From assembly GCA_002428365.1 (NCBI GenBank), contig DIVW01000039.1, positions 1 to 55,405 of the forward strand: a stretch of DNA of 55,405 bases, given 5' to 3'. Below the pieces are notes generated by a model. It was not told the DNA's origin, ran no database searches, and saw only the letters and a program-made list of their open reading frames with translations. The stretch comes from Propionibacteriaceae bacterium UBA6122 (lineage in GTDB: Bacteria; Actinomycetota; Actinomycetes; Propionibacteriales; Propionibacteriaceae). Position 1 is the first letter of the stretch; each line of letters begins with the position of its first letter. This document shows, one piece after another, positions 34,273 through 42,464 of this stretch. A program made the position numbers and the translations under genes.

Positions 34273-36125
34273 CCAGTCCGCTTGATCGGCTCTCACCGCG
34301 CTCAGTGCTCGGCGAGCTGAGGTCGGCATCTTGGGAAGGCCCGGTGGGCTGGCCGGTGTTGGCGATCCCGGCGCCATGGCTATATGCCAGCCAGCTCTTC
34401 TACGGGGTCCAGCATGGGCTGGCGCCGTGGCAGGCAATCGCGACTTCGGCGCTCGCGCTTCTTGCCCAGCTGGCGACCCTGACGGTGCTGCTTTGGGTGG
34501 TGGTGCCCCTGGTCAAGCGCGGGTTGCGGCTTCGCTCGGTGTTGGGCCTGCAGTTGGTCTTCTTCACCTTCGGTGGCGTGGCTGCCGCGACGGTGATGGT
34601 GCTCGGCACCGAACCCGGAGGGACTTTCTGGGAGGCCTGGTCTTGGGTGGCCACCTCCTGGGCCCTGAACACCGGCATCTGGATGGCAGCCTCGGCGATC
34701 TTGGTGAGCTGGTGGCATCAGGCCCGTGACCAGCGGGTGCGCCTGGAGACCGAGTACGAGCGCCAAATTCTGACCAGGGGAGAGGATGCCCGGGCGCTGG
34801 CCGAGACCGACCTGCAACTTGCGGCGGTCCGTGAATCCACCAATGCCACCCTGGCCGACATCAGGAGTCGGCTGAATCACCATTTGAGCGTCGCGGAGCT
34901 GACCGATTGCATTCAGGTGATCGATGAGGTGATCGCTAGCTCGGTTCGTCCGATCAGCCACGACCTGGCGCGGATGGACACCCAGGTGGACCAGGTCCAG
35001 ATTGAGTCGCTGTGGCACGGTTGGCGCGAGCTCATTCCGGGAATCGTGCGCGCCTGGCCGGTGGCCAAACCGTTCCAGCCTGGTCTGGTCGGCCTGCTTT
35101 GTCTGCCGATGGTGATGTTGGCTGAGTTGGTGCCGGCTCCCCATCGTCTGGACAGCGGCGGCACCTTGTCGATAGCGGTCCTTGGCCTGCATCTGTTGAT
35201 GTTGCTTGGTGCCGAACGGCTGCTCGGTCCCCGGGTCGCCAGCATTGCGCCGCGGGCTGGGGTTTCGGTGGTAGCCGCGATCTACCTGGTGATGTACCTG
35301 GTCGGTCTGACCGCCTTGATGTTGACCTCCTCGCTGGGATCGCCCACGCCGCTGGAGGCCTTCTTGGTGCCACCGCTGCTGGCGATGATCGGCGGTGGCA
35401 TCTCGGCATTCGCCAAGATTCGGGCCGAAGAGAGCGCGGCAGCCCGGGCCTTGATCCGGCGCACCAGCTGGGAGCTGCATCGCACCCGTCAGCGCCTTTG
35501 GGCCCGGCGACGCAGGCTGGCGATGGCGCTGCACGGGCGGGTTCAGGCGAATCTGACCGCAGCCAGCCTGCTGTTGGGCATAGCCCGCGACAATCTGGCT
35601 GCTGGCCAGCCGCTGGATCAGGCCGTCATCGAGCGAGTGCGCAGCACCCTGGGGCTGGCCGACTTGATCGAGCAGGCTCCGGCCGACTCCCCCCGCGAGC
35701 GACTCGAGACGGTCACCAGAGTCTGGGACGGAGTGCTCGCGATCTCACTGGATGTGCGTCCAGGCGCCCTGGCGATGATGGCGGCCACTCCCGATCTGAC
35801 CGACGCCTGTGTGGAAGTGGTGCGCGAGATTCTGCTGAACTCGGTGCGGCACAGCCGGGCAACTCACGCCGAGGTGGTCATTGGTGCAGATCAGCAGTCA
35901 CTGTTGTGCCTGCGGGTGACCGAGGCCTCGGCGTCGCGCACCCCATTGGGCAGCATCGGTGGGCCTGGTCTCGGGCGCACGCTGATCGACTCGCTGGCCG
36001 TCGACTGGGCCGAGTCTGATGGTGAAGATGGGCGGGTGACGGTGGCGATGCTGGCGGCGGGCAACGTCGCTGGCGGGAGCCCGAATGCGCGTTCACAACT
36101 CGCGGACGTTTCGATGCTCACCTGA
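34269..36125 (+). CDS. Membrane histidine kinase-like protein with atypical ATPase domain
   Basis: A 618-residue integral membrane protein. Hydrophobic helices lie at about 27-48, 55-80, 90-112 and 125-147. A coiled-coil-like cytoplasmic stretch (150-255) follows, then four more helices at about 270-290, 300-315, 330-352 and 363-380. The C-terminus resembles a HisKA_3/HATPase module: RRLAMALHGRVQANL with His422 as likely phosphosite, and VVREILLNSVRHS with the Asn524 N-box. Where an Asp-x-Gly box is normal the text reads VTEASAS, followed by GGPGLGR (564-570). The missing Asp makes ATP use uncertain. It is coupled to the preceding response regulator. The sensed signal is unknown. Confidence 0.75.
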   Translation: MTSPLDRLSPRSVLGELRSASWEGPVGWPVLAIPAPWLYASQLFYGVQHGLAPWQAIATSALALLAQLATLTVLLWVVVPLVKRGLRLRSVLGLQLVFFTFGGVAAATVMVLGTEPGGTFWEAWSWVATSWALNTGIWMAASAILVSWWHQARDQRVRLETEYERQILTRGEDARALAETDLQLAAVRESTNATLADIRSRLNHHLSVAELTDCIQVIDEVIASSVRPISHDLARMDTQVDQVQIESLWHGWRELIPGIVRAWPVAKPFQPGLVGLLCLPMVMLAELVPAPHRLDSGGTLSIAVLGLHLLMLLGAERLLGPRVASIAPRAGVSVVAAIYLVMYLVGLTALMLTSSLGSPTPLEAFLVPPLLAMIGGGISAFAKIRAEESAAARALIRRTSWELHRTRQRLWARRRRLAMALHGRVQANLTAASLLLGIARDNLAAGQPLDQAVIERVRSTLGLADLIEQAPADSPRERLETVTRVWDGVLAISLDVRPGALAMMAATPDLTDACVEVVREILLNSVRHSRATHAEVVIGADQQSLLCLRVTEASASRTPLGSIGGPGLGRTLIDSLAVDWAESDGEDGRVTVAMLAAGNVAGGSPNARSQLADVSMLT

Positions 36126-36133
36126 GCCGCTGT

Positions 36134-36139
36134 CACAAT
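36134..36139 (+). promoter_or_regulatory. Possible leaderless -10 box of hisI
   Basis: CACAAT ends 6 bases before the hisI GTG, in the 20-base gap after the kinase gene. No Shine-Dalgarno is present. Confidence 0.4.
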
Positions 36140-36145
36140 GAACTG

Positions 36146-36496
36146 GTGAGCGAGCTGGATCCATCAATTGCAGCGCTGTTGAAGCGAAATGCCGACGAAC
36201 TGGTGCCCGTTGTCGTCCAGGAGGCCGACACCGGTGCGGTGCTGATGCTGGCCTGGGTTGACGATGAGGCGCTGCGGCGCACATTGGCGACTCGCCGCGG
36301 CACTTACTGGTCGCGGAGCCGAGGCGCCTACTGGGTCAAAGGTGAGACCAGCGGCAACGTGCAGGTGGTCCGCGAGGTTCGACTGGACTGCGATGGTGAC
36401 ACGCTGCTGTTCAAGGTGACGCAGACCGGGCCGGCCTGCCACACCGGAACCCAGACCTGCTTCGACGGCAAGACGTTATTGGCGGACGTGCAGTGA
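36146..36496 (+). CDS. hisI: Phosphoribosyl-AMP cyclohydrolase
   Basis: Third step of histidine synthesis: opens the purine ring of phosphoribosyl-AMP. The 116-residue protein has MLAWVDDEALRRTLATRRGTYWSRSR, the Asp-rich metal segment LDCDGDTLLFKV and the zinc cysteines in GPACHTGTQTCF. It is the monofunctional form without the HisE pyrophosphohydrolase domain. It usually follows hisF in Actinobacteria; here the kinase gene precedes it instead. It overlaps trpE by four bases (GTGA), giving a hisI-trpE coupling known from many actinobacterial genomes. Confidence 0.95.
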   Translation: MSELDPSIAALLKRNADELVPVVVQEADTGAVLMLAWVDDEALRRTLATRRGTYWSRSRGAYWVKGETSGNVQVVREVRLDCDGDTLLFKVTQTGPACHTGTQTCFDGKTLLADVQ

Positions 36497-38001
36497 ACCT
36501 CTCGATTACCCCTGATTTGGACGGCTTCCTGGCCGCCGGCGCCGAGCGCCGGGTGGTAAGTGTCTACGCTCGCCTGCTGGCCGATGATCTGACCGCGGTG
36601 GCGCTTTACCATCGGCTCTGCGGGGACCGCGCGAACACCTTCTTGCTGGAGTCGGTCGAAGCCGGGGCGTGGTCGCGCTACTCCTTCGTCGGCGTCCGCT
36701 CGGCCGCCACCCTCACCCAGGAAGACGGGGTAGCTCAGTGGCACTGGAGTGGGCGTCCGATCAGCGGCCTACCTAGCGGTGCTGACCCACTGAAGGTGCT
36801 GGCCGAGACCCTCGAGCTACTGCACACCCCGCGCGACCCGGAGTTGCCGCCGCTGGTTTCCGGCATGGTCGGTTACCTCGGCTACGACGTGGTGCGGCGG
36901 CTGGAGCGGCTGCCGGATGGCAACCCTGACGATCTGGGCATTCCGGAGCTGAGCATGATGCTTGCCTCCGATGTGGCCGTGTTGGACCATCACAGCGGCG
37001 AGGTTTGGTTGGTGGCGAATGCCATCAATTTCGACGGTTCTGCAGATCGGATCACCGAGGCCTACGCCGATGCGGTGGCCCGAATCGAGGCAATGGTGGC
37101 CGATCTCCTTCGGCCAGCCTCGAGCCTGCTCGCCATTAGGGCGGTGGCGGCAGCGCCTGCTGAGGTGCGGCGCCAGCGGACGTCGGCTGAGTACGAGTCG
37201 GCTGTTGCTGCCGCCATCGAGCAGATTAAAGCCGGTGAGGCCTTCCAGATCGTGCCAAGTCAGCGGTTTGAGTTGGATTGCCCAGCTGATGCCCTGGACG
37301 TCTACCGGGTGTTGCGGCGGAGCAATCCCAGCCCCTACCTCTACTTGTTGCGATTGGCGGGATTCGCCATCGTCGGGGCTAGCCCAGAGGCACTGGTGAC
37401 GGTGGCCGACGGACGGGCCACCACCCACCCGATTGCCGGCACCAGGCCGCGGGGTGCCGACCCGGCCGCAGATGTCGCACTCGAGGCTGAGCTGTTGGCC
37501 GATCCCAAAGAGGCCGCCGAGCATCTGATGTTGGTCGACCTGGGACGCAACGATCTCGGGCGGGTCTGTGAGCCAGGCTCGGTCACGGTGGTGGAGTTCA
37601 TGAAGGTCCGCCGCTACAGCCACGTAATGCACCTGGAAGCCTCAGTTACCGGGACGCTGACGCCGGGACGGTCAGCTTTGGATGCAACCCTAAGTTGCTT
37701 CCCGGCCGGCACCCTCACCGGGGCGCCAAAGGTGCGAGCAATGGAGATCATCGATTCGCTCGAAGTCTCCAGAAGAGGCCTCTACGGCGGGGTCATTGGC
37801 TACTTCGATTTCGCCGGGGACTCCGACACCGCGATCGCCATTCGGACTGCGGTGATCCGCGACTCGGTGGCCTATGTGCAGGCAGGCGCCGGGGTGGTGG
37901 CCGACTCGGTACCAGCTAATGAAGACCTAGAGGCTCAGAACAAGGCAAAGGCGGTGCTGTCTGCGGTCTCGCAGGCAGCGTTGCTGCGTCGTCTTGGCTG
38001 A
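36493..38001 (+). CDS. trpE: Anthranilate synthase component I
   Basis: Makes anthranilate from chorismate with ammonia from the TrpG subunit. The 502 residues include the N-terminal LLES motif region (FLLESVEAGAWSRYSFVG) that forms the tryptophan-feedback site, FQIVPSQRFEL, HPIAGTRPRG, LMLVDLGRNDLGRV, FPAGTLTGAPKVRAMEIID and the C-terminal YVQAGAGVVADSVP. Feedback inhibition by tryptophan is therefore likely. It is the first trp gene; trpG and trpD are not in this window. The GTG start overlaps hisI. I find no convincing Trp-rich leader peptide upstream. Confidence 0.96.
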   Translation: MNLSITPDLDGFLAAGAERRVVSVYARLLADDLTAVALYHRLCGDRANTFLLESVEAGAWSRYSFVGVRSAATLTQEDGVAQWHWSGRPISGLPSGADPLKVLAETLELLHTPRDPELPPLVSGMVGYLGYDVVRRLERLPDGNPDDLGIPELSMMLASDVAVLDHHSGEVWLVANAINFDGSADRITEAYADAVARIEAMVADLLRPASSLLAIRAVAAAPAEVRRQRTSAEYESAVAAAIEQIKAGEAFQIVPSQRFELDCPADALDVYRVLRRSNPSPYLYLLRLAGFAIVGASPEALVTVADGRATTHPIAGTRPRGADPAADVALEAELLADPKEAAEHLMLVDLGRNDLGRVCEPGSVTVVEFMKVRRYSHVMHLEASVTGTLTPGRSALDATLSCFPAGTLTGAPKVRAMEIIDSLEVSRRGLYGGVIGYFDFAGDSDTAIAIRTAVIRDSVAYVQAGAGVVADSVPANEDLEAQNKAKAVLSAVSQAALLRRLG

Positions 38002-38202
38002 TTTCTTTCGGGTCGTGGGGCAACTGCGGTTTGGCTAGGGAAACTGTCCGTTACGTCGGGCGAGATGGTGAAACACCTAGTAAGAACGGTGTTCGCTGCC
38101 GGGAATATTCAGCTTTTCCTTGGCCCGCCAACTGGCGCTTTGCCCACGAGCGGGACAGTATGGTGCCTCGGTCGGGACTGCACGATTCTCCAGGGGTGGC
38201 GG

Positions 38203-38430
38203 ATGATTGAAAGCGCTGAGCGAGCGGTAACCGCGTCGGCTGTGGATCTAAATGGACGGTCTTTAGTGGCTTGGGCTGGCAGCATCATGGCCGCCGTTGC
38301 GGTGGCGATGGCAGCTGTGGCTCTACTGCTCGGACCCAATTGGAACCTGTTGTGGGCCGCGTCAGTGCTGTTGGTGTTGGCGCTGGCTACTGGGTCGGTA
38401 CTGCGTCGGTTGGGGTACGGGCACTCCTGA
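38203..38430 (+). CDS. Small two-helix membrane protein of the trp operon (HGxxPAAW-like, DUF6704)
   Basis: A 75-residue protein with helices at about 26-43 and 48-66. Its position between trpE and trpC and the shape NGRSLVAWAGSIMAA followed by LLLGPNW resemble the actinobacterial HGxxPAAW family found at this site. The signature itself is degraded here: neither the His nor the Pro-Ala-Ala is present. I chose the ATG at 38203 since the longer frame from 38065 adds residues without family likeness. Its stop shares one base with the trpC start (TGATG). A role in tryptophan synthesis or transport is unproven. Confidence 0.6.
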   Translation: MIESAERAVTASAVDLNGRSLVAWAGSIMAAVAVAMAAVALLLGPNWNLLWAASVLLVLALATGSVLRRLGYGHS

Positions 38431-39209
38431 TGACTGTCCTTGACGAGATCATCGCCGGGGTGGTTGAGGATCTCGCCGTACGCCAGGCCATGCGTCCTTT
38501 CACCGAGTTGGTTGAGGCGGTTGCGGCGGCGCCAGCTGCGCTCGATCCGATGCCTGCCTTGCGGGCTCCCGGGCTTTCGGTGATTGCCGAAGTGAAGCGA
38601 TCCAGCCCGAGCAAAGGCGCGCTGGCCCCGATCGAAGATCCGGCCGCCTTAGCCACCTCCTATGCCGCCGGGGGCGCTGCGGCGATCTCGGTACTGACCG
38701 AACAGCGACGGTTCGGCGGCAGCCTCGCTGACCTTCGAGCGGTCCGGGCCGCAGTCTCGGCTCCGTTGCTGCGTAAGGACTTCGTGGTCGGCAGCTACCA
38801 GCTGTGGGAGGCCCGGGCTGCCGGTGCTGACCTGATCCTGCTGATCGTGGCCGCCTTGGAAGACGCCGAACTGTCGGAGCTGCTGGCCCTGACCACAGAG
38901 CTGGGGATGACCGCTTTGGTGGAGACCCATACGCCCGGCGAGGTGGAGCGCGCGCTGGCAGCCGGTGCCACGCTCATTGGCGTGAACAACCGCAATCTCA
39001 AGACCCTTGAAGTCGATCTGGCCAACTTTGAGCAGATGGCAGCGCTCATTGGCGACGAGGCGACCAAAGTGGCCGAATCCGGCATCCTTTCGGCTCAGGA
39101 CGCGGCTCGGATGCGCACTGCCGGTGCCGATGCGATCCTGGTGGGGGAGTTGCTGGTGCGCCATGGTGATCCGCGGGCCGCAGTGGCCGCGCTGCGGGCA
39201 TTGGCGTGA
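38430..39209 (+). CDS. trpC: Indole-3-glycerol phosphate synthase
   Basis: Closes the indole ring from carboxyphenylaminodeoxyribulose phosphate. The 259-residue TIM barrel shows VIAEVKRSSPSKGAL, ISVLTEQRRFGGSLADL, LLRKDFVVGSYQLWEA, GVNNRNLKTLEVD, VAESGI and ILVGELLVRHGDP, all typical. The ATG at 38430 overlaps the stop of the small membrane protein. It is followed by trpB after 19 bases. The frame is open upstream to 38271 but that part belongs to the preceding gene region. Confidence 0.96.
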   Translation: MTVLDEIIAGVVEDLAVRQAMRPFTELVEAVAAAPAALDPMPALRAPGLSVIAEVKRSSPSKGALAPIEDPAALATSYAAGGAAAISVLTEQRRFGGSLADLRAVRAAVSAPLLRKDFVVGSYQLWEARAAGADLILLIVAALEDAELSELLALTTELGMTALVETHTPGEVERALAAGATLIGVNNRNLKTLEVDLANFEQMAALIGDEATKVAESGILSAQDAARMRTAGADAILVGELLVRHGDPRAAVAALRALA

Positions 39210-39228
39210 CCAACACCTGAGGATGTGA

Positions 39229-40485
39229 GTGAATAGGCGGGTGACTCAGAACCCCTTGCCGGACTCAGCCGGTCATTTCGACATCTTTGGCGGACGCTAC
39301 GTGCCTGAGGCCCTGATCGCAGCCTTGGATCAGTTGGAGGCTGAGTTTGTTGCCGCCAACTCCGATCCGGCGTTCTGGGCTGAACTGAACCGGCTGCGAC
39401 AGGAGTACTCCGGACGGCCCACGCCGCTGACTGAAGTGCCCAGGTTCGCCGAGCACTGTGGACGAGCTCGGGTGCTGCTCAAGCGGGAGGACCTTAACCA
39501 CACCGGTTCTCACAAGATCAACAATGTGCTCGGCCAGGCGCTGCTCACCAAGCGAATGGGCAAGACCAGGGTGATCGCCGAGACCGGCGCTGGCCAGCAT
39601 GGGGTGGCTACCGCTACTGCAGCGGCGCTGCTGGGCATGGAGTGTCGGGTTTACATGGGCAAGGTAGACACCGATCGCCAGGCACTCAACGTGGCCAGAA
39701 TGCAGCTGCTCGGTGCCGAAGTGGTCGCGGTGGAATCGGGAAGCCAGACGCTGAAGGACGCCATGAACGAGGCGATGCGCGACTGGGTTGCCAGTGTGGA
39801 CGACACCCACTACCTGATTGGGACGGTGGCCGGCCCGCATCCCTTCCCAATGTTGGTGCGCGAGTTTCAGCGAGTAATCAGCACCGAGATCCGTCAGCAG
39901 TTGAGCGAACGCTTCGATCGGCTGCCCGATGCGGTGGCCGCCTGCGTCGGCGGCGGCTCAAATGCCCTGGGAACATTCGCCGATTTCATCGATACTCCCC
40001 AGGTGGCCCTCTATGGGTTCGAGGCCGGTGGTGATGGCGTCGAAACCGGTCGGCACGCCGCTTCCATCGAGGGTGGCTCGGTCGGGGTGCTGCATGGCAT
40101 GCGCACCTACGTCCTGCAGGATGCTGACGGGCAGACCATTGAGTCCCACTCGATCTCGGCTGGCCTGGACTATCCCGGCGTCGGCCCGGAGCACGCGTGG
40201 TTGGCCGCGACCGGTCGAGCGAACTATGAAGCCGTCACCGATGACGAGGCGATGGCGGCTTTCAAGCTGCTCTGCCGTACTGAGGGGATCATGCCGGCGA
40301 TCGAATCGGCGCACGCCCTGGCCGGGGTGATTCGCCTGGGTCAGCGGCTGGCCATCGAACAACCAGAGGCCGAGCCGCTGATCGTCGTTTGCCTGTCAGG
40401 GCGGGGTGACAAGGATGTGGATACCGCCATCGCCTATTTCGGGCTGCCCGGACACCCTGATCTTTACACCGGAGGGATCGCATGA
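39229..40485 (+). CDS. trpB: Tryptophan synthase beta chain
   Basis: Condenses indole with serine to tryptophan. The 418 residues contain FGGRYVPEALI, GRPTPLTEVPRF, the PLP lysine in NHTGSHKINNVLGQ, ETGAGQHGVATATAAAL, VGGGSNALGTF and CLSGRGDKDV. This is the TrpB1 type that works with TrpA. GAGGA lies about 5 bases before the GTG at 39229; a second GTG at 39241 is possible. It overlaps trpA by four bases (ATGA), which couples the two subunits. Confidence 0.96.
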   Translation: MNRRVTQNPLPDSAGHFDIFGGRYVPEALIAALDQLEAEFVAANSDPAFWAELNRLRQEYSGRPTPLTEVPRFAEHCGRARVLLKREDLNHTGSHKINNVLGQALLTKRMGKTRVIAETGAGQHGVATATAAALLGMECRVYMGKVDTDRQALNVARMQLLGAEVVAVESGSQTLKDAMNEAMRDWVASVDDTHYLIGTVAGPHPFPMLVREFQRVISTEIRQQLSERFDRLPDAVAACVGGGSNALGTFADFIDTPQVALYGFEAGGDGVETGRHAASIEGGSVGVLHGMRTYVLQDADGQTIESHSISAGLDYPGVGPEHAWLAATGRANYEAVTDDEAMAAFKLLCRTEGIMPAIESAHALAGVIRLGQRLAIEQPEAEPLIVVCLSGRGDKDVDTAIAYFGLPGHPDLYTGGIA

Positions 40486-41306
40486 GTTTCACGACTTCTG
40501 CAGCCGCAATTGCGGCCGCGAAGGCCGAAGGTAGAGGCGCTCTGGTGGGCTACCTTCCGGTGGGTTACCCGAGCGTGCCTGGCTCGCTGGCCGCGCTGCG
40601 AACGCTCTGCGGAGCCGATGGCCTCACTCCCGGGGTGGACCTGGTCGAGATTGGCCTGCCGTACTCCGACCCGGTCATGGACGGCCCGGTGATTCAGCGG
40701 GCTGGCACCCGAGCGCTGGAGCGCGGGGTTCGTACCCGGGACGTATTCGCGGCGGTGGAGACCGTCCGCGCCGCCGGGAGGCCAGCCGTGGTGATGACTT
40801 ACTGGAACCTCGTCGAGCGCTACGGGGTGGAGGCCTTCGCCCGCGATCTTGCCAACGCCGGTGGTTCCGGGCTGATCACCCCAGATCTGGTTCCAGATGA
40901 AGCCGGCGAATGGCTGACCGCGAGCGATGCCTACCAACTGGATCGGGTCTTCCTGGTCTCGCCATCCTCCACCGACGAACGGATCGCCATGACTGCGCAG
41001 GCGGCCCGTGGCTGGCTGTATGCGACCGCGGTGATGGGGGTCACCGGGACGCGGGTCACCTCATCGGATGCCGCGCCGAAACTGGTTGAGCGCATCCGCG
41101 CCTTGGCCCCGGAGATCCTGGTTGGGGTCGGGCTGGGGGTCTCCAATGGTGATCAGGCCGCGGCGGTGGTGAAGTTCGCCGATGCGGTGATCGTCGGCTC
41201 GGCCTTCATCAAACCGCTGTTGGCTGCTGAGGATGCCGGCGATCCAGCGGACCTAACCGGATTGCGAACAGCAGTGGCCGATCTCACCGCGGGGGTGCGC
41301 CGATGA
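40482..41306 (+). CDS. trpA: Tryptophan synthase alpha chain
   Basis: Cleaves indole-3-glycerol phosphate and passes indole to TrpB. The 274-residue barrel has VDLVEIGLPYSDPVMDGPVI with the catalytic Glu and Asp, VMTYWNLVERYGVEAF, GLITPDLVPDE, TAVMGVTGTR and VGLGVSNGDQ. GGAGG lies 6 bases before the ATG. It overlaps lgt by four bases, so lgt is part of the same unit. Confidence 0.95.
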   Translation: MSFTTSAAAIAAAKAEGRGALVGYLPVGYPSVPGSLAALRTLCGADGLTPGVDLVEIGLPYSDPVMDGPVIQRAGTRALERGVRTRDVFAAVETVRAAGRPAVVMTYWNLVERYGVEAFARDLANAGGSGLITPDLVPDEAGEWLTASDAYQLDRVFLVSPSSTDERIAMTAQAARGWLYATAVMGVTGTRVTSSDAAPKLVERIRALAPEILVGVGLGVSNGDQAAAVVKFADAVIVGSAFIKPLLAAEDAGDPADLTGLRTAVADLTAGVRR

Positions 41307-42262
41307 TTTCCTTGTTCATTCCCAGCCCGACAATCAGCAGCTTCTCGTTCGGGCCGGTCACGATCCACATCTATGCACTGTGTCTGATCACCGGCATCAT
41401 CGCAGCCTGGGCAATCGGCCTGCGGCGATGGCAGGCGCGCGGTGGCACCACCGACAGCTTCGAGACGGTGCTGCTCTGGGCACTCCCGGTCGGCATCATC
41501 GGTGCCCGCTTCTATCACGTCATGACCCACCTGGGTGATTACTTTGGCGCTGGGGCCAACCAGCACTGGTGGGCCATCTGGGAGGGCGGCATCGCCATCT
41601 ACGGCGCGGTTGGCTTCGGTGCGTTGGCGGCCTGGCTCACCGCCAGACGGCGCCGAATCGCCTTTGCGGCGCTGGCTGATTCGCTGGCCCCCGGAATGGC
41701 GGTGGGGCAAGCGCTGGGCCGCTTCGGTAACTGGTTCAATCAGGAGTTGTACGGGCTGCCCACCAACCTGCCCTGGGCTCTGGAGATCGATTCGGCCCAC
41801 CGGGTGCCCGGCTACGAGCAATACGCCACCTTCCACCCGACCTTCCTTTACGAGTCGGTTTGGAACCTGTCAGTGGCCGGGGTGTTGCTTTGGGCTGATC
41901 GGAAGTTCACCCTCGGACGAGGCAAGGTCTTCGCGCTCTACGTCGCGCTGTATGGGTTTGGCCGGGTCTTCACCGAGTCGTTGCGTACCGACTACTCCTA
42001 CGACGTGTTCGGCCCCCTTCGGTTCAATGCGGCGGTGGCCATGCTGATCTGCCTGGTTGGCGTAATGCTGCTGATCTGGCTCAGTCGCAAACGTCCTGGC
42101 CGCGAAGATGTCGTCGAGTTTGGGACTGCGGAATTCGTAGTGTCCGCTACGAATTCCGCTGCCGAAGACCCCTCCGCCGCCGCTGGTGGGGCTGGCGAGG
42201 CGCCCAGCGGCGGCGAAGATGAGCCAGCTGATGCTGATGGCGGTCCGCCCGGCAAATCCTGA
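41303..42262 (+). CDS. lgt: Prolipoprotein diacylglyceryl transferase
   Basis: Attaches diacylglycerol to the lipobox cysteine of lipoproteins, the first step of lipoprotein maturation. The 319-residue membrane protein has the signature GRFGNWFNQELYGLPTNLPW and HPTFLYESVWNL, with about seven helices. After residue 268 (LSRKRPGRED) comes a disordered Ala/Glu/Gly tail of about 50 residues, longer than in the core family. A perfect 13-bp inverted repeat is embedded in that tail. Location after trpA is common in Actinobacteria. Its probable substrate in this window is the cyclophilin-like lipoprotein. Confidence 0.95.
   Translation: MISLFIPSPTISSFSFGPVTIHIYALCLITGIIAAWAIGLRRWQARGGTTDSFETVLLWALPVGIIGARFYHVMTHLGDYFGAGANQHWWAIWEGGIAIYGAVGFGALAAWLTARRRRIAFAALADSLAPGMAVGQALGRFGNWFNQELYGLPTNLPWALEIDSAHRVPGYEQYATFHPTFLYESVWNLSVAGVLLWADRKFTLGRGKVFALYVALYGFGRVFTESLRTDYSYDVFGPLRFNAAVAMLICLVGVMLLIWLSRKRPGREDVVEFGTAEFVVSATNSAAEDPSAAAGGAGEAPSGGEDEPADADGGPPGKS
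42128..42159. repeat. Perfect 13-bp inverted repeat inside the lgt tail
   Basis: GCGGAATTCGTAG (42128-42140), loop TGTCCG, then CTACGAATTCCGC (42147-42159). The arms match at all 13 positions. It encodes part of AEFVVSATNSA in the disordered tail, about 100 bases before the lgt stop, and would fold into a strong mRNA hairpin on either strand. Confidence 0.85.
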
Positions 42263-42301
42263 CTGACTAGGTATTTGACCCCATTGGTTTGGGTTGAAAG
42301 A

Positions 42302-42327
42302 GGGGGACGTTTGCCCCTGCGTCCCCC
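42302..42327. terminator. Hairpin in the lgt-gltB gap
   Basis: GGGGGACG and CGTCCCCC form an exact 8-bp stem with a 10-base loop, 39 bases after the lgt stop. No T-run follows. It may end the trp-lgt transcript. Confidence 0.5.
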
Positions 42328-42377
42328 AGTAGGTCCATCATGCAAACTGACTTGCAAGAAGCGCGGCCGGGTTCGGG

Positions 42378-42383
42378 TAGGCT
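42378..42383 (+). promoter_or_regulatory. Candidate -10 box of gltB
   Basis: TAGGCT, with TTGCAA 20 bases upstream (42352-42357) inside the short palindrome CTTGCAAG. The spacer is longer than ideal. It would give a leader of about 75 bases. Confidence 0.3.
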
Positions 42384-42464
42384 CGCCGGTCGAGTGTGCA
42401 GCGTCGGCTCGGTGCCGACCTCCTTGGCACCCCCGGCGCCTCGATGCGCAGATGGGAGATATCT

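Noticed and set aside
34380..35534. A 384-codon minus-strand frame over the kinase gene
   Set aside because: Gln/His/Arg-rich without motifs. The plus-strand frame has coherent membrane helices and an N-box.
38065..38202. Trp leader peptide or longer N-terminus for the small membrane protein
   Set aside because: The stretch has only two scattered Trp codons and no terminator/antiterminator pair followed by T residues. The ATG at 38203 gives the family-sized product.
38002..38202. T-box or riboswitch before trpC
   Set aside because: No T-box sequence, no specifier loop and no terminator helix; only a short palindrome at 38126-38137.
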